DNA from: an uncultured Mogibacterium sp.
GTDB lineage: Bacteria > Bacillota_A > Clostridia > Peptostreptococcales > Anaerovoracaceae
DNA length: 25,301 nucleotides
Direction of reading: 5' to 3'
NCBI RefSeq assembly: GCF_938039775.1
Contig: NZ_CALHTQ010000148.1
Span: 1-25,301 of the forward strand
This document shows, piece after piece, positions 15,174 to 23,017 of this stretch (position 1 is the stretch's first letter; every line of letters starts with the position of its first letter). The notes beneath the pieces were generated by a model. That model did not search any database and was not told the origin of the DNA. It saw only the letters and a program-made list of their open reading frames with translations. Both the position numbers and the translations under genes were made by a program.

Positions 15174-16262
15174 ATGGCTAGTTTTACTTCATTTCTAAAA
15201 CGCAAGGATATAATAATCTCCGGGAAGCGATACGGCATTGATGCTCTAGGCGCTATGGCTCAAGGTCTATTCTGTTCTCTACTCATAGGAACAATCATCA
15301 ATACTATCGGAGTACAGCTTCACATCGCTGCCTTATCGCAGACTGTCGCTACTATAGGTGGTATTAAATACACTGTAGGTGGTCTTGCGATGGCTATGGG
15401 AGGACCTGCAATGGCATGTGCAATCGGATATGCTCTTGCTGCTCCACCGTTAGTTCTATTCTCCCTCATCACTGTCGGTTTCGCTTCAAATGCGCTTGGA
15501 GGTGCTGGCGGACCACTCGCAGTACTATTTGTAGCGATAATAGCAGCTGAATGCGGAAAAGCTGTGTCCAAGGAAACTAAAGTAGATATCCTGGTCACAC
15601 CGAGTGTAACTATCGGCATAGGAATCGCTTTGTCTTGGTTAATCGCACCTACGCTTGGAAACGCAGCTATGAAGATGGGTGATATTATTATGTGGGCTAC
15701 TGAACTTCAGCCTCTACTCATGGGAATAATTGTCGCTGTAGTCGTAGGTATAGCACTTACTTTACCAATATCTTCCGCAGCTATCTGCGCAGCTTTAGGT
15801 CTAACGGGACTCGCTGGCGGTGCAGCACTTGCTGGCTGCTGTGCACAGATGGTTGGATTCGCAGTTGCTTCGTATGAAGATAATGGTGTCGGCGGTCTGG
15901 TATCACAGGGAGTTGGAACATCGATGCTTCAGATGGGCAATATAGTTAGAAACCCAAGAATATGGATAGCTCCCACTATTGCATCTGCTATCACAGGTCC
16001 TATCGCAACCTGCGTGTTCCATCTCAAGATGAACGGCCCGGCTATAGCAAGCGGCATGGGCACATGTGGTCTAGTCGGACCTCTGGGTGTTTATTCAGGC
16101 TGGATTGCTGATATTGCAAAAGGAACTAAAACAGGCATCACTTCAGTGGATTGGCTCGGTCTCATCCTAATATCTGTAGTTCTACCTGCAATATTAACTC
16201 TTATATTTCACAAAGCCGTTAAGAGAGCTGGCTGGGTAAAAACAGGAGATCAGAAGCTATAG
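15174..16262 (+). CDS. PfoR / EIIC-like membrane protein, candidate niacin-related transporter
   Basis: A 362-residue integral membrane protein with about nine or ten hydrophobic segments and many Gly/Ala motifs such as GGLAMAMGGPAMA and NGPAIASGMGTCGLVGPLGVYSGW. This fits the PfoR/PTS EIIC-like family, which is often called a sugar IIC component or regulator, but phosphotransferase partners (EIIA, EIIB) are absent here. The start at 15174 follows GGAGG with good spacing. A probable NiaR operator covers its promoter, and niaR lies 145 nt upstream. From memory, a PfoR-type protein has been proposed as a niacin transporter in NiaR regulons; that is unverified, and the substrate here is inferred from regulation alone. 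A bidirectional terminator follows. Confidence 0.85.
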   Translation: MASFTSFLKRKDIIISGKRYGIDALGAMAQGLFCSLLIGTIINTIGVQLHIAALSQTVATIGGIKYTVGGLAMAMGGPAMACAIGYALAAPPLVLFSLITVGFASNALGGAGGPLAVLFVAIIAAECGKAVSKETKVDILVTPSVTIGIGIALSWLIAPTLGNAAMKMGDIIMWATELQPLLMGIIVAVVVGIALTLPISSAAICAALGLTGLAGGAALAGCCAQMVGFAVASYEDNGVGGLVSQGVGTSMLQMGNIVRNPRIWIAPTIASAITGPIATCVFHLKMNGPAIASGMGTCGLVGPLGVYSGWIADIAKGTKTGITSVDWLGLILISVVLPAILTLIFHKAVKRAGWVKTGDQKL

Positions 16263-16310
16263 GCTAATAATTATTTTCAAAAAATCTGTAACCAATTAAA
16301 TAATCTCAAT

Positions 16311-16373
16311 AAAAAATGTGCCTAGCACAGAGTGTGATCCCCCTAATTTCACACAGTGCTTGGCACATTTTTT
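16311..16373. terminator. Bidirectional terminator between the PfoR-like gene and rarD
   Basis: Long hairpin: AAAAAATGTGCCTAGCAC (16311-16328) pairs with 16356-16373 over 18 positions with one T/T mismatch, and an inner GTGTGA (16332-16337)/TCACAC (16349-16354) stem tops it. A-run on one side and T-run on the other serve both converging genes. Confidence 0.9.
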
Positions 16374-16392
16374 AATTAGATTTTACTATATT

Positions 16393-17310
16393 CTAGTTTA
16401 CCTTAATACTCTGAACATCCTCGCTACTCTTACTATCCTTACCACTCTTAAATTCACCATATGAAAAGAATATAAGACCTATCCAAATCAATCCAAACGC
16501 CATAATCAGCACTTTATCAACGGGTTCTTTATACAAGAAAATCCCTAGCATAAGCGCCAATGTAGGACTGAGGTATTCCGTCAAACCGAGCACGAACATA
16601 GATGTTCTCTGAGCTGCATAAGCGAATAGCCCAAGAGGTATGGCTGTTGCAAGCCCACATAGGAGTAACAGGAAGTATTGATATGATTCTCCAACTCCAA
16701 GCGCTCCTGCCCCATGCAGTTCAAGCCATACTATTACGCATAACATAATCGGAGCCATAAAAATAGTTTCATATAGAAGCGATATAACAGGTGGCTGGTC
16801 TACAGTCTTTTTTATCGCTGAATAGATTGCAAATGTCGTCGCTAGTATGAGTGCTATTCCTGGAACCTGTCCAAAATGAACCAAGATTACGATTACGCTT
16901 GCAGCCGCGAGTATTACGGCAGTAGATTTGTAAACTGTAAGCTTCTCTTTAAAGAAGATAGCCCCAAATATACATACTACGAGTGGTTCTATATAATATC
17001 CAATACTCGTCTGGATTATATGACCAGAGTTAACCGCCCAGATATAAATGCTCCAGTTGCTCGTTACGATAAGCCCTGCTACGAAAAATTTGAGTGAGGT
17101 CCGCCAATCCTTTAGCGGTGAAAAAATCCTGCCCCATGAGTACTTAAAACGCGCAGCAATTATACATACTACTGCAATCATCAGAATCCTATATATAATG
17201 ATAGTAGATGACGGTATTGGAATTAGCGATTTCCAATAAATTGGAAGAATACCCCACAGCCCAGCACAACCAAGCGCAGCAAAGAAACCCTTTTCATAAT
17301 TTTTCTTCAT
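16393..17310 (-). CDS. rarD: RarD-type EamA family transporter
   Basis: A 305-residue protein with ten expected membrane helices in two EamA repeats. The N-terminal GFFAALGCAGLWGILPIYWK and the SNWSIYIWAVNSGHIIQTSIGYYIEPL region in the middle are diagnostic of RarD (drug/metabolite transporter superfamily, inner membrane). The substrate is unknown for the family. The C-terminal tail after the last helix is hydrophilic (GEFKSGKDSK...). AGGGGATT lies 6 nt before the ATG. It is a single gene with its own promoter about 100 nt upstream, back to back with the pduL promoter, and with a shared terminator after it. Confidence 0.93.
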   Translation of the reverse strand: MKKNYEKGFFAALGCAGLWGILPIYWKSLIPIPSSTIIIYRILMIAVVCIIAARFKYSWGRIFSPLKDWRTSLKFFVAGLIVTSNWSIYIWAVNSGHIIQTSIGYYIEPLVVCIFGAIFFKEKLTVYKSTAVILAAASVIVILVHFGQVPGIALILATTFAIYSAIKKTVDQPPVISLLYETIFMAPIMLCVIVWLELHGAGALGVGESYQYFLLLLCGLATAIPLGLFAYAAQRTSMFVLGLTEYLSPTLALMLGIFLYKEPVDKVLIMAFGLIWIGLIFFSYGEFKSGKDSKSSEDVQSIKVN

Positions 17311-17409
17311 AAATTAATCCCCTGCAGATAAATTCATAATAAGGTGTGCAGTAAAAAGCAGCACAACAAAAGCATAAATTCTGTAACTACAAATAAAAAT
17401 GTAGCAAAT

Positions 17410-17438
17410 ATTATATCATCCTTTGCAGATTGTCACAA
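17410..17438 (-). promoter_or_regulatory. rarD promoter
   Basis: On the minus strand TTGTGA (17433-17438), a 17-nt spacer, and a perfect TATAAT (17410-17415). The leader would be about 90 nt. Its -35 shares three bases with the pduL -35. Confidence 0.72.
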
Positions 17439-17457
17439 TAAATGTTATCCTTATACA
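17430..17457 (+). promoter_or_regulatory. pduL promoter
   Basis: TTGTCA (17430-17435), a 16-nt spacer and TATACA (17452-17457), giving a leader of about 45 nt. The -35 overlaps that of rarD, and the two sit in the palindrome ATTGTCACAAT. Confidence 0.6.
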
Positions 17458-17506
17458 TCATAAATGACTATATATACAAATTCAAACAGTTAATTGGAGA
17501 TTTGAT

Positions 17507-18085
17507 ATGAAAAAGATTGAAGTAGATGTGGAAGTTAGTGCTAGACATGTTCACCTCTGCCAAAGTGATATAGAAAAACTTTTTGGCACTGGATATGAGC
17601 TTACACCAAAAAAGCAACTTATTGTAGGCTATGTTGCGGAAGAAAGGCTCGCACTTGTTGGACCTAAAGGCACTCTTCGAAATGTCGCTATTCTCGGACC
17701 TGCTCGTCCAGAAACGCAGGTTGAGCTAGCAGCAACTGATGCTAGAAATTTAGGTATCGAAACACCTCTTAGACTTTCCGGTGATTTAGCGAATACACCA
17801 GGAATTAAAATCACAGCTAAAAATGGTGCCACAACTGAAATTGATCATGGATGCATAGTCGCAAAAAGGCATATTCACCTATCTAAAGAAGCTGCAGACC
17901 ATTTGCAGGTAACCACGGGAGACGAAGTCTCTCTAAAAATCGATACAGGATGCGGCAGAGCACTAACCTTTGAAGAGGTGGCCGTACGTGTCGGCAGCAC
18001 CAGGACCGTTGTTCACTTAGATACTGACGAGGGAAATGCGGCATGTACGGGAAAATCATGTAAAGGAATATGCTTTTCTAGATAA
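17507..18085 (+). CDS. pduL: PduL-type phosphate acyltransferase
   Basis: PduL transfers acyl groups between CoA and phosphate and is unrelated to Pta. The 192 residues show both family repeats. HVH in SARHVHL gives His14 and His16 as zinc ligands, and HIH in AKRHIHLS gives His122 and His124. A later His170 sits in TVVHLDTDEGNAA. The first 10 residues are not a microcompartment signal helix, and no other pdu or shell gene is near, so this is probably a cytosolic acetyl- or propionyl-phosphate enzyme. The C-terminal tail CTGKSCKGICFSR is cysteine-rich, an unusual extra. The ATG follows TTGGAG with 8-nt spacing. The TRIC-type gene follows after 42 nt. Confidence 0.92.
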   Translation: MKKIEVDVEVSARHVHLCQSDIEKLFGTGYELTPKKQLIVGYVAEERLALVGPKGTLRNVAILGPARPETQVELAATDARNLGIETPLRLSGDLANTPGIKITAKNGATTEIDHGCIVAKRHIHLSKEAADHLQVTTGDEVSLKIDTGCGRALTFEEVAVRVGSTRTVVHLDTDEGNAACTGKSCKGICFSR

Positions 18086-18127
18086 ATAAAAGATGCTTTT
18101 ACAACATAGGCACGTAGGAGAAGGAAA

Positions 18128-18790
18128 TTGTCATCATTATACAGTCTTGAAAATATAGTCTTCGCACTTGAAATAATCGGAACTATCGCCTTTGCAATCT
18201 CGGGAGCTACTCTCGGACTGGAAAAAGGCATGGATCTCATGGGAATCACTATCCTTGGCCTTACTACTGGTGTTGGCGGAGGAATTATCAGAGATTTAAT
18301 CGTCGGTCAAACTCCCCCTCTCACATTTAGAAACCCGACTTATTTAATTATTTCTGTCGTGGTTTCAGTAATCGTATTTACACCACCAGTTAGAAGATGG
18401 ATTTTCTCGGATTCCACTCTATACGACTGGCTTATGCTCATCATGGACTCTATTGGACTAGGGCTATTTACGGTTATCGGTATCAAATCAGCGTATAATG
18501 CAACTTCTATTCATGGGGTTATACTATTTGCCTTTGTTGGAGTCCTCACTGGAGTTGGCGGTGGAGTTCTCAGAGATATAATGGCTGGCGATAGACCATA
18601 TATATTTGTAAAGCACTTTTATGCTAGCGCCTCTCTCATAGGGGCATTGACATGCATAATCCTGTGGGATAGATGGGGTACTGCTCTTGCAATGGAAATT
18701 AGTGCTGCTCTCATCGTGCTACTCAGGCTACTTGCTGCTCACTATCACTGGAGCCTGCCCAAGGCTGATATTCACATTGATGATAAGTAA
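18128..18790 (+). CDS. TRIC-type channel family membrane protein (UPF0126, YadS/YicG-like)
   Basis: A 220-residue protein with about seven membrane segments in two repeats. Each contains the family signature TTGVGGGIIRDL (about 46-57) and LTGVGGGVLRDI (about 140-151). Eukaryotic TRIC proteins are cation channels; bacterial members have been crystallised, but their physiological ions are not settled. The start is a TTG at 18128, directly behind AGGAGAAGGAAA, since the next in-frame ATG lies well within the first segment. It probably is co-transcribed with pduL (42-nt gap, no terminator between), and a strong hairpin overlaps the stop. Confidence 0.92.
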   Translation: MSSLYSLENIVFALEIIGTIAFAISGATLGLEKGMDLMGITILGLTTGVGGGIIRDLIVGQTPPLTFRNPTYLIISVVVSVIVFTPPVRRWIFSDSTLYDWLMLIMDSIGLGLFTVIGIKSAYNATSIHGVILFAFVGVLTGVGGGVLRDIMAGDRPYIFVKHFYASASLIGALTCIILWDRWGTALAMEISAALIVLLRLLAAHYHWSLPKADIHIDDK

Positions 18791-18825
18791 AAAGAAGCGC
18801 ACCGCATTGCGGTACGCTTCTTTTT
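18789..18825. terminator. Bidirectional terminator between the TRIC gene and rrf2
   Basis: AAAAAGAAGCG with CGCTTCTTTTT, an inner ACCGC/GCGGT stem and one C/A mismatch between the two, loop ATT. The A-run and T-run serve both converging genes; the stop codons of both lie within or next to the flanks (18788-18790 and 18824-18826). Confidence 0.9.
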
Positions 18826-19228
18826 ATTTTGTTTCGAAAAGCTCAGCGAGTGAGTGATTCTTCAAATCAGCATTGATATTCTCCTGAATACGGAATAATT
18901 CCTTGCGAAGCTTACATGACATATGCCCAGTATTAAAAGGACACTTAGTATCGCGCCTCAGGCACTCGCATACTAAAGATGTTGGCTCTATAGCTTGGTA
19001 TACGTCGAACAGCGTAATCTTTGTTAGCGGTCTATTAAGCATATAGCCACCACTGCTTCCTCTTACACCGTATATGATTCCAGCTTTATCTAGCTTCCTC
19101 GCAACCTTATAGGCGATTGCCTCTGATATGAATTCACCTTCCACAAATGAGCTTATACTTGTGGGCCTATCTGTCGACAGATTCCGTAGGACCCTTACTG
19201 CATAGTCTGTCTCTCGATTAAAAAGCAT
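18824..19228 (-). CDS. Rrf2-family transcription regulator
   Basis: A 134-residue Rrf2-type regulator. The N-terminal winged helix (about 1-75) begins MLFNRETDYAVRVL and has the RGSSGGYMLNRP wing. After it lie Cys87, Cys89, Cys96 and Cys105, a spacing that fits Fe-S cluster binding or a thiol sensor, as in IscR, NsrR and CymR-like proteins. GAGGAGAC precedes the ATG closely. It is downstream of the MATE gene in the same direction but has a promoter of its own. It may control the MATE gene or itself; nothing in the sequence settles the signal (iron-sulfur, nitric oxide or cysteine). Confidence 0.92.
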   Translation of the reverse strand: MLFNRETDYAVRVLRNLSTDRPTSISSFVEGEFISEAIAYKVARKLDKAGIIYGVRGSSGGYMLNRPLTKITLFDVYQAIEPTSLVCECLRRDTKCPFNTGHMSCKLRKELFRIQENINADLKNHSLAELFETK

Positions 19229-19336
19229 GTCTCCTCACTTTTCTTTTTGTACAGGAACAACAATCCTGCAAGTGGCGATAGTCAATCTAACAATGCAACA
19301 TGTATATTTCAATCAGCAATAGCGATAGGTAAGAAT

Positions 19337-19366
19337 ATTGTATACATATTCCCTTCTTCTTAGCAA
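19337..19366 (-). promoter_or_regulatory. Possible rrf2 promoter
   Basis: On the minus strand TTGCTA (19361-19366), an 18-nt spacer and TACAAT (19337-19342). It predicts a leader of about 100 nt. Confidence 0.4.
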
Positions 19367-19416
19367 CGATAATACAAAGTATATACAGCTTGTACTAAAT
19401 TAATACAATGCACAAT

Positions 19417-20751
19417 CTACATATCATCGAATGTTTCATCTATTGCAACCCTGCGCGTCTTCTTATATAGGAGTACTGCAATTATGAAGCACATCATTTC
19501 CGATAGAGCAAGCGAGAGCCATACGGTTTCCGTTCCAAATGCAGCGACGATTATAGCCAGTGCCACTATCAATGTAAGTGTGCATCTCATCATCGATATT
19601 ACGACTGCGACTCTAGATCTTTCGAGCGCAGTGAGATAACCCGCGATAATGACATTCATGCTTAGTAGTGGAAATGCCACAGCTACTAGTCTTAGTGCAT
19701 ACACGATATCTGTAGATAATCCGTCTCCCTCACCTACAAACAGCATGGCGATATACTTTCCAAAAGCCACGATAAGAACTGCTTCTACAGCAGCTAACAA
19801 TATCCCCGACTTAATCTCGTACCTAAATATGGTGTGGAACGCACCTCGCTCGTGACGGCCGTGATAGTAGCTAACTAGAGGCTGAGCCCCTTGGGCGATT
19901 CCATTTGCAAGAACCGTCGCCAGCAGGATTACATATGATAGTATCGAATAGATAATCAGTTCTCTCTCGTGCATAAACACGACGATAAATCTGTTAAATA
20001 TAAACGTCACTATTCCAGGCGACATCTCGGTAATTCCTGAAGGTATTCCGCTAATAAACTCACGCAAGATAAGTCCTCGTCTGAACTTAAACTTCGTAAA
20101 GCGGAGCGTCGCTTTTTTGCTAGCGAAGTGAATCAGGTAAATGATTATTACGACCGTTTGAGAAAAAGATGTAGCCAGTCCAGCTCCAACAATTCCCCAG
20201 TTCAGTTTAAAAATCGTGTACCAGTCGAGAAAAATATTGAGGATTACTCCGAGTAGCACATAGATAGTGGCGAGTTCTGGAAATCCGTCAGTAGCAAGAA
20301 GTAGCTCGAGGTTATACGAAATCACGAACGAAAATATGAATGGTGCTATTGTGAGAAGATAGCTCCTTACATATGGAAGCGTAGATTCCGTCGCTCCGAG
20401 CATCCTGCATAGAGGATTTAGAAAAATAAAAACTAGCGCACTGATTATTATCGACAGCAAAACGAGTGAAACCAAGCTTCCCGTAAATACTCGGCGCGCC
20501 TCCACAGTTCGGTTCTCACCGAGGAGACGAGCTACAATTGTCGACGTACCTACAGCAAAAGTTATTGAAATCGCAAACAGCAAGGTTATAAACGGCGTAG
20601 CAATTGAGACGGCAGCTAGAGCCGTCTCGGATACACCTCGAGCTACGAATATCCCATCAACTACTGTGTACAGCGTGAATATGAGCTGTCCAGCCATCGC
20701 AGGAATAATGTATCGCAAATATTTTTTTATCAGCGAATCATCCTTATTCAA
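19417..20751 (-). CDS. MATE-family efflux transporter
   Basis: A 444-residue MATE transporter with twelve expected helices. The N-terminus LIKKYLRYIIPAMAGQLIFTLYTVVDGIFVARGVSETALAAVSIATP, in pieces, matches the family, as do NGIAQGAQPLVSYYHG in the middle and a GLATSFSQ segment. MATE proteins export drugs or cationic compounds using Na+ or H+ gradients; the substrate cannot be told from sequence. The start is a TTG at 20751 (MNKDDSLIKK...) behind AAGGA at about 9 nt; there is no other usable start, since a stop precedes it in frame. Its own promoter lies about 115 nt upstream. rrf2 follows. Confidence 0.92.
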   Translation of the reverse strand: MNKDDSLIKKYLRYIIPAMAGQLIFTLYTVVDGIFVARGVSETALAAVSIATPFITLLFAISITFAVGTSTIVARLLGENRTVEARRVFTGSLVSLVLLSIIISALVFIFLNPLCRMLGATESTLPYVRSYLLTIAPFIFSFVISYNLELLLATDGFPELATIYVLLGVILNIFLDWYTIFKLNWGIVGAGLATSFSQTVVIIIYLIHFASKKATLRFTKFKFRRGLILREFISGIPSGITEMSPGIVTFIFNRFIVVFMHERELIIYSILSYVILLATVLANGIAQGAQPLVSYYHGRHERGAFHTIFRYEIKSGILLAAVEAVLIVAFGKYIAMLFVGEGDGLSTDIVYALRLVAVAFPLLSMNVIIAGYLTALERSRVAVVISMMRCTLTLIVALAIIVAAFGTETVWLSLALSEMMCFIIAVLLYKKTRRVAIDETFDDM

Positions 20752-20872
20752 TTCTCGTCATCCTTCTGCTGCTGTGAAATTTCTCTCACCCTCACATGGT
20801 CTGCCTTGTCAGATTGTCACGATTAATCGCACAAACCCCTTCTTAACCAAGTGCGTTACAACGTGTAGAGTA

Positions 20873-20901
20873 AGTATACTCGTAAATTGAAATAACTTCA
20901 A
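20873..20901 (-). promoter_or_regulatory. MATE gene promoter
   Basis: On the minus strand TTGAAG (20896-20901), a 17-nt spacer, and TATACT (20873-20878). It leaves a leader of about 115 nt (20752-20866) in which I recognised no known riboswitch. Confidence 0.65.
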
Positions 20902-20928
20902 TCCGTTCATTTCAAAGACTTCTGTACA

Positions 20929-20964
20929 AAATAAAAAAAGCCGAATTCTATTTTGAATTCAGCT
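20929..20964 (-). terminator. Terminator of the GntR-ABC operon
   Basis: On the minus strand AGCTGAATTC (20955-20964) pairs with GAATTCGGCT (20939-20948) over 10 bp with one G-U pair and a 6-nt loop. It is followed by a T-rich tail TTTTTTATTTTG. It sits about 50 nt after the permease stop codon. Confidence 0.8.
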
Positions 20965-21015
20965 CTTACTTTATAACTTGATTCTAAATTTTGATGTGGT
21001 TTCAGTATGCTTCCC

Positions 21016-21801
21016 CTATTCAAGGTTGAGTCTATTCTTCATCAGATAGTTAGATACGAGGAAGTAAATTGCAAACTCTGCAGCCTGAATTAGTATCAGT
21101 ACCCCTAATCCATATACCGCTATTCTTAGTTTGTCCTCAAATATGACAAAATTTAGCACAAATTTACCACTCAGCTTTCCAATTACATATATCATTACGT
21201 ATATTTCTAATGCTGTGATGGCAACGAATAGTACACCCTGAATCAGTGTCTTGAATCTGCTAAACTGTACGCTTATATTTATGCAAGTTAGAAGCTTTAC
21301 GACAAATCTGCTGATGTAGATTATTCCAAGGATTAGGAGTTCTAGCAGAAGTATGATTACCTCTCTTGACTGTGCTGGGTTTTCGTTAATAGTAACGGCT
21401 ATATTCTGAAATCCCTTAAATCCATCTTCCGCTGCACTTACAATCATCATTGATATCATCCCCACGAAGCATGTGAGTACCATCCAAACTGTAGTCGTAA
21501 TCACCTTGCTCCAGATATGAGTACTCGCCTTAATCGGCAGAGATAGTGTGAAGTACCCCTCAATCCCATAAAAATTCTTATAGAACCTACGATCTATAAT
21601 TACTACCAATGTCATCACTAATGCAGCAATAAGAGATATTAGCCATGCTCCATTAAGCAGTTTTACCATAAAATCGGGCGTTCTAGTTAACACTTTAGGC
21701 AGTGTACTAACCAGTATACTAAGAGTTAGCCATACAGCATAAAGAACGCCAAGGTCGTGTACTAACGATTTGAACTCATATTTTATTAATTTACCTAGCA
21801 T
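21016..21801 (-). CDS. ABC-2 type transporter permease
   Basis: A 261-residue membrane protein with about six membrane segments (near 18-36, 53-70, 98-122, 148-166, 182-202 and 228-250), a pattern of ABC-2 permeases. It is coupled to the ATPase gene, whose stop codon overlaps its start by 7 nt, so the two are translated together. It is the last gene of the GntR-ATPase-permease operon. The exported compound is unknown. Confidence 0.88.
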   Translation of the reverse strand: MLGKLIKYEFKSLVHDLGVLYAVWLTLSILVSTLPKVLTRTPDFMVKLLNGAWLISLIAALVMTLVVIIDRRFYKNFYGIEGYFTLSLPIKASTHIWSKVITTTVWMVLTCFVGMISMMIVSAAEDGFKGFQNIAVTINENPAQSREVIILLLELLILGIIYISRFVVKLLTCINISVQFSRFKTLIQGVLFVAITALEIYVMIYVIGKLSGKFVLNFVIFEDKLRIAVYGLGVLILIQAAEFAIYFLVSNYLMKNRLNLE

Positions 21802-22490
21802 TTGAACACCTCTCTGAAAAGCTTATCTATACTCTGCCCCTTCTTCTCACGTAAATTATCCGCAGTCTCGTGAACCACTACCTCTCCATCCTTGATGAAG
21901 ATTACATCGTCGAGCACCGATTCGACATCGGCGATTAGGTGAGTGGAAATAATCACTACAGCCTCAGGATTGTAATTGGTAATAATCGTTCTAAGAATAT
22001 AGTCTCTAGTCGCTGGATCAACGCCTGCGATAGGTTCATCGAGTAGATATACTTCAGCATTACGTGCCATCGTTAGGATGAGCTGCACCTTTTCCTTGGT
22101 ACCTTTGGACATCGCTTTTAGCTTAAGCCCTTTCTCAATACCGAGATCATTGAGCATCGATAGAGCTTTGAGTTTATCGAAGTCATCGAAGAAATCCTGA
22201 TATAGTCGCACGAGGCTGCCAGCAGTCATATATGTAGGGTACGTCATCTTATCAGGTAAGTAAGCGACCTTTGCCTTTGTCTTCTCGCTAGGTTTACCTC
22301 CATCAATTAGCACCTCACCAGCATCAGACGTGAGAAGCCCCATGATTATCTTGATAAGTGTCGTCTTGCCGGACCCGTTTGGTCCCATGAGACCGACGAT
22401 TTGCCCCTTTTCTATACTTAAGTCTACTCCCGATAGCGCTAGCTTTGAGCCGTATGCTTTGCTCAAATCTTTTATCTCTATTATGCTCAT
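21795..22490 (-). CDS. ABC transporter ATP-binding protein
   Basis: A 231-residue ATPase. Walker A GPNGSGKT is at 36-43, and Walker B VYLLDEP is at 147-153 with the catalytic Glu. The signature is unusual: MSKGTKEK at 127-134 in place of LSGGQ. This is a known variant among YtrB-like exporter ATPases, which usually work in a YtrA-type regulated operon. The start overlaps the GntR stop by one base (TAATG), and the end overlaps the permease by 7 nt, so the three genes are translationally coupled. Confidence 0.94.
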   Translation of the reverse strand: MSIIEIKDLSKAYGSKLALSGVDLSIEKGQIVGLMGPNGSGKTTLIKIIMGLLTSDAGEVLIDGGKPSEKTKAKVAYLPDKMTYPTYMTAGSLVRLYQDFFDDFDKLKALSMLNDLGIEKGLKLKAMSKGTKEKVQLILTMARNAEVYLLDEPIAGVDPATRDYILRTIITNYNPEAVVIISTHLIADVESVLDDVIFIKDGEVVVHETADNLREKKGQSIDKLFREVFKC

Positions 22491-22858
22491 TATTTCTCCT
22501 TTCCCACGCAGCTCGTAACTGCTTCTATAATCTCCATGTCACTCATCCCAATATTACGAAGCTTATCAATCATCTCTTCTATATATGCACTCGATAAGCT
22601 CTTGTATATCTCTTTCAAAATCTTCTCATCCTCCGTCACAAATCTTCCATTAGTTCTCTCTGTACGTACTAGCCCACTTCGCTCGAGTTCTGCGAGCGCT
22701 CGCTGAACTGTATTTGGATTAACGCATGCCTGCGCTGCAATATCTCTAACAGATGGCAGCTTCTGCCCTGGCAAATAGTCATGTCTAGCTATACGCACGG
22801 TCAGCTCGTCCACAATTTGTGAGTAAATCGGGATGCCGTCTACAAATTTCCACTCCAT
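22490..22858 (-). CDS. GntR-family regulator, YtrA subfamily
   Basis: A 122-residue regulator. The winged helix-turn-helix is at about 12-75 (PIYSQIVDELTVRIA, then LPSVRDIAAQACVNPNTVQRALAELE). A short C-terminal part (about 80-122) has dimer helices but no effector domain, as usual for the YtrA type. It is the first gene of the operon with the ABC pair and probably represses it. AAAGGAAG lies before the ATG. A perfect 16-bp-arm inverted repeat (22930-22967) about 70-110 nt upstream is the likely operator. In Bacillus the ytr operon responds to cell-wall-active antibiotics; whether this one does is open. Confidence 0.93.
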   Translation of the reverse strand: MEWKFVDGIPIYSQIVDELTVRIARHDYLPGQKLPSVRDIAAQACVNPNTVQRALAELERSGLVRTERTNGRFVTEDEKILKEIYKSLSSAYIEEMIDKLRNIGMSDMEIIEAVTSCVGKEK

Positions 22859-22929
22859 TATTGCTTCCTTTCTTATTAAGTTTGATTTCCATGTTTATAT
22901 CTGTCATAAAATACAGCTAATATAAATCG

Positions 22930-22967
22930 GTGTGTTATTGTATTAAGTTACTAATACAATAACACAC
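22930..22967. promoter_or_regulatory. Perfect inverted repeat, likely operator of the GntR-ABC operon
   Basis: GTGTGTTATTGTATTA (22930-22945) and its exact reverse complement (22952-22967) flank a 6-nt AGTTAC spacer. The outer GTGT...ACAC ends resemble GntR-type half sites. There is no T-run after it on the minus strand, so it is not a good terminator for the permease gene that ends at 23018. The role as a GntR operator is inferred from position. A promoter probably lies close by, but no -35/-10 pair is convincing. Confidence 0.65.
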
Positions 22968-23017
22968 TGAAAATTAAATGCAAGTCATTTTTTATGAAGA
23001 TTTTCTTAAGGTGCTAC

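Noticed and set aside
15174..16262. Sugar PTS role for the PfoR-like protein
   Set aside because: No EIIA, EIIB or sugar genes are adjacent, while a NiaR-type palindrome is; the name IIC would mislead.
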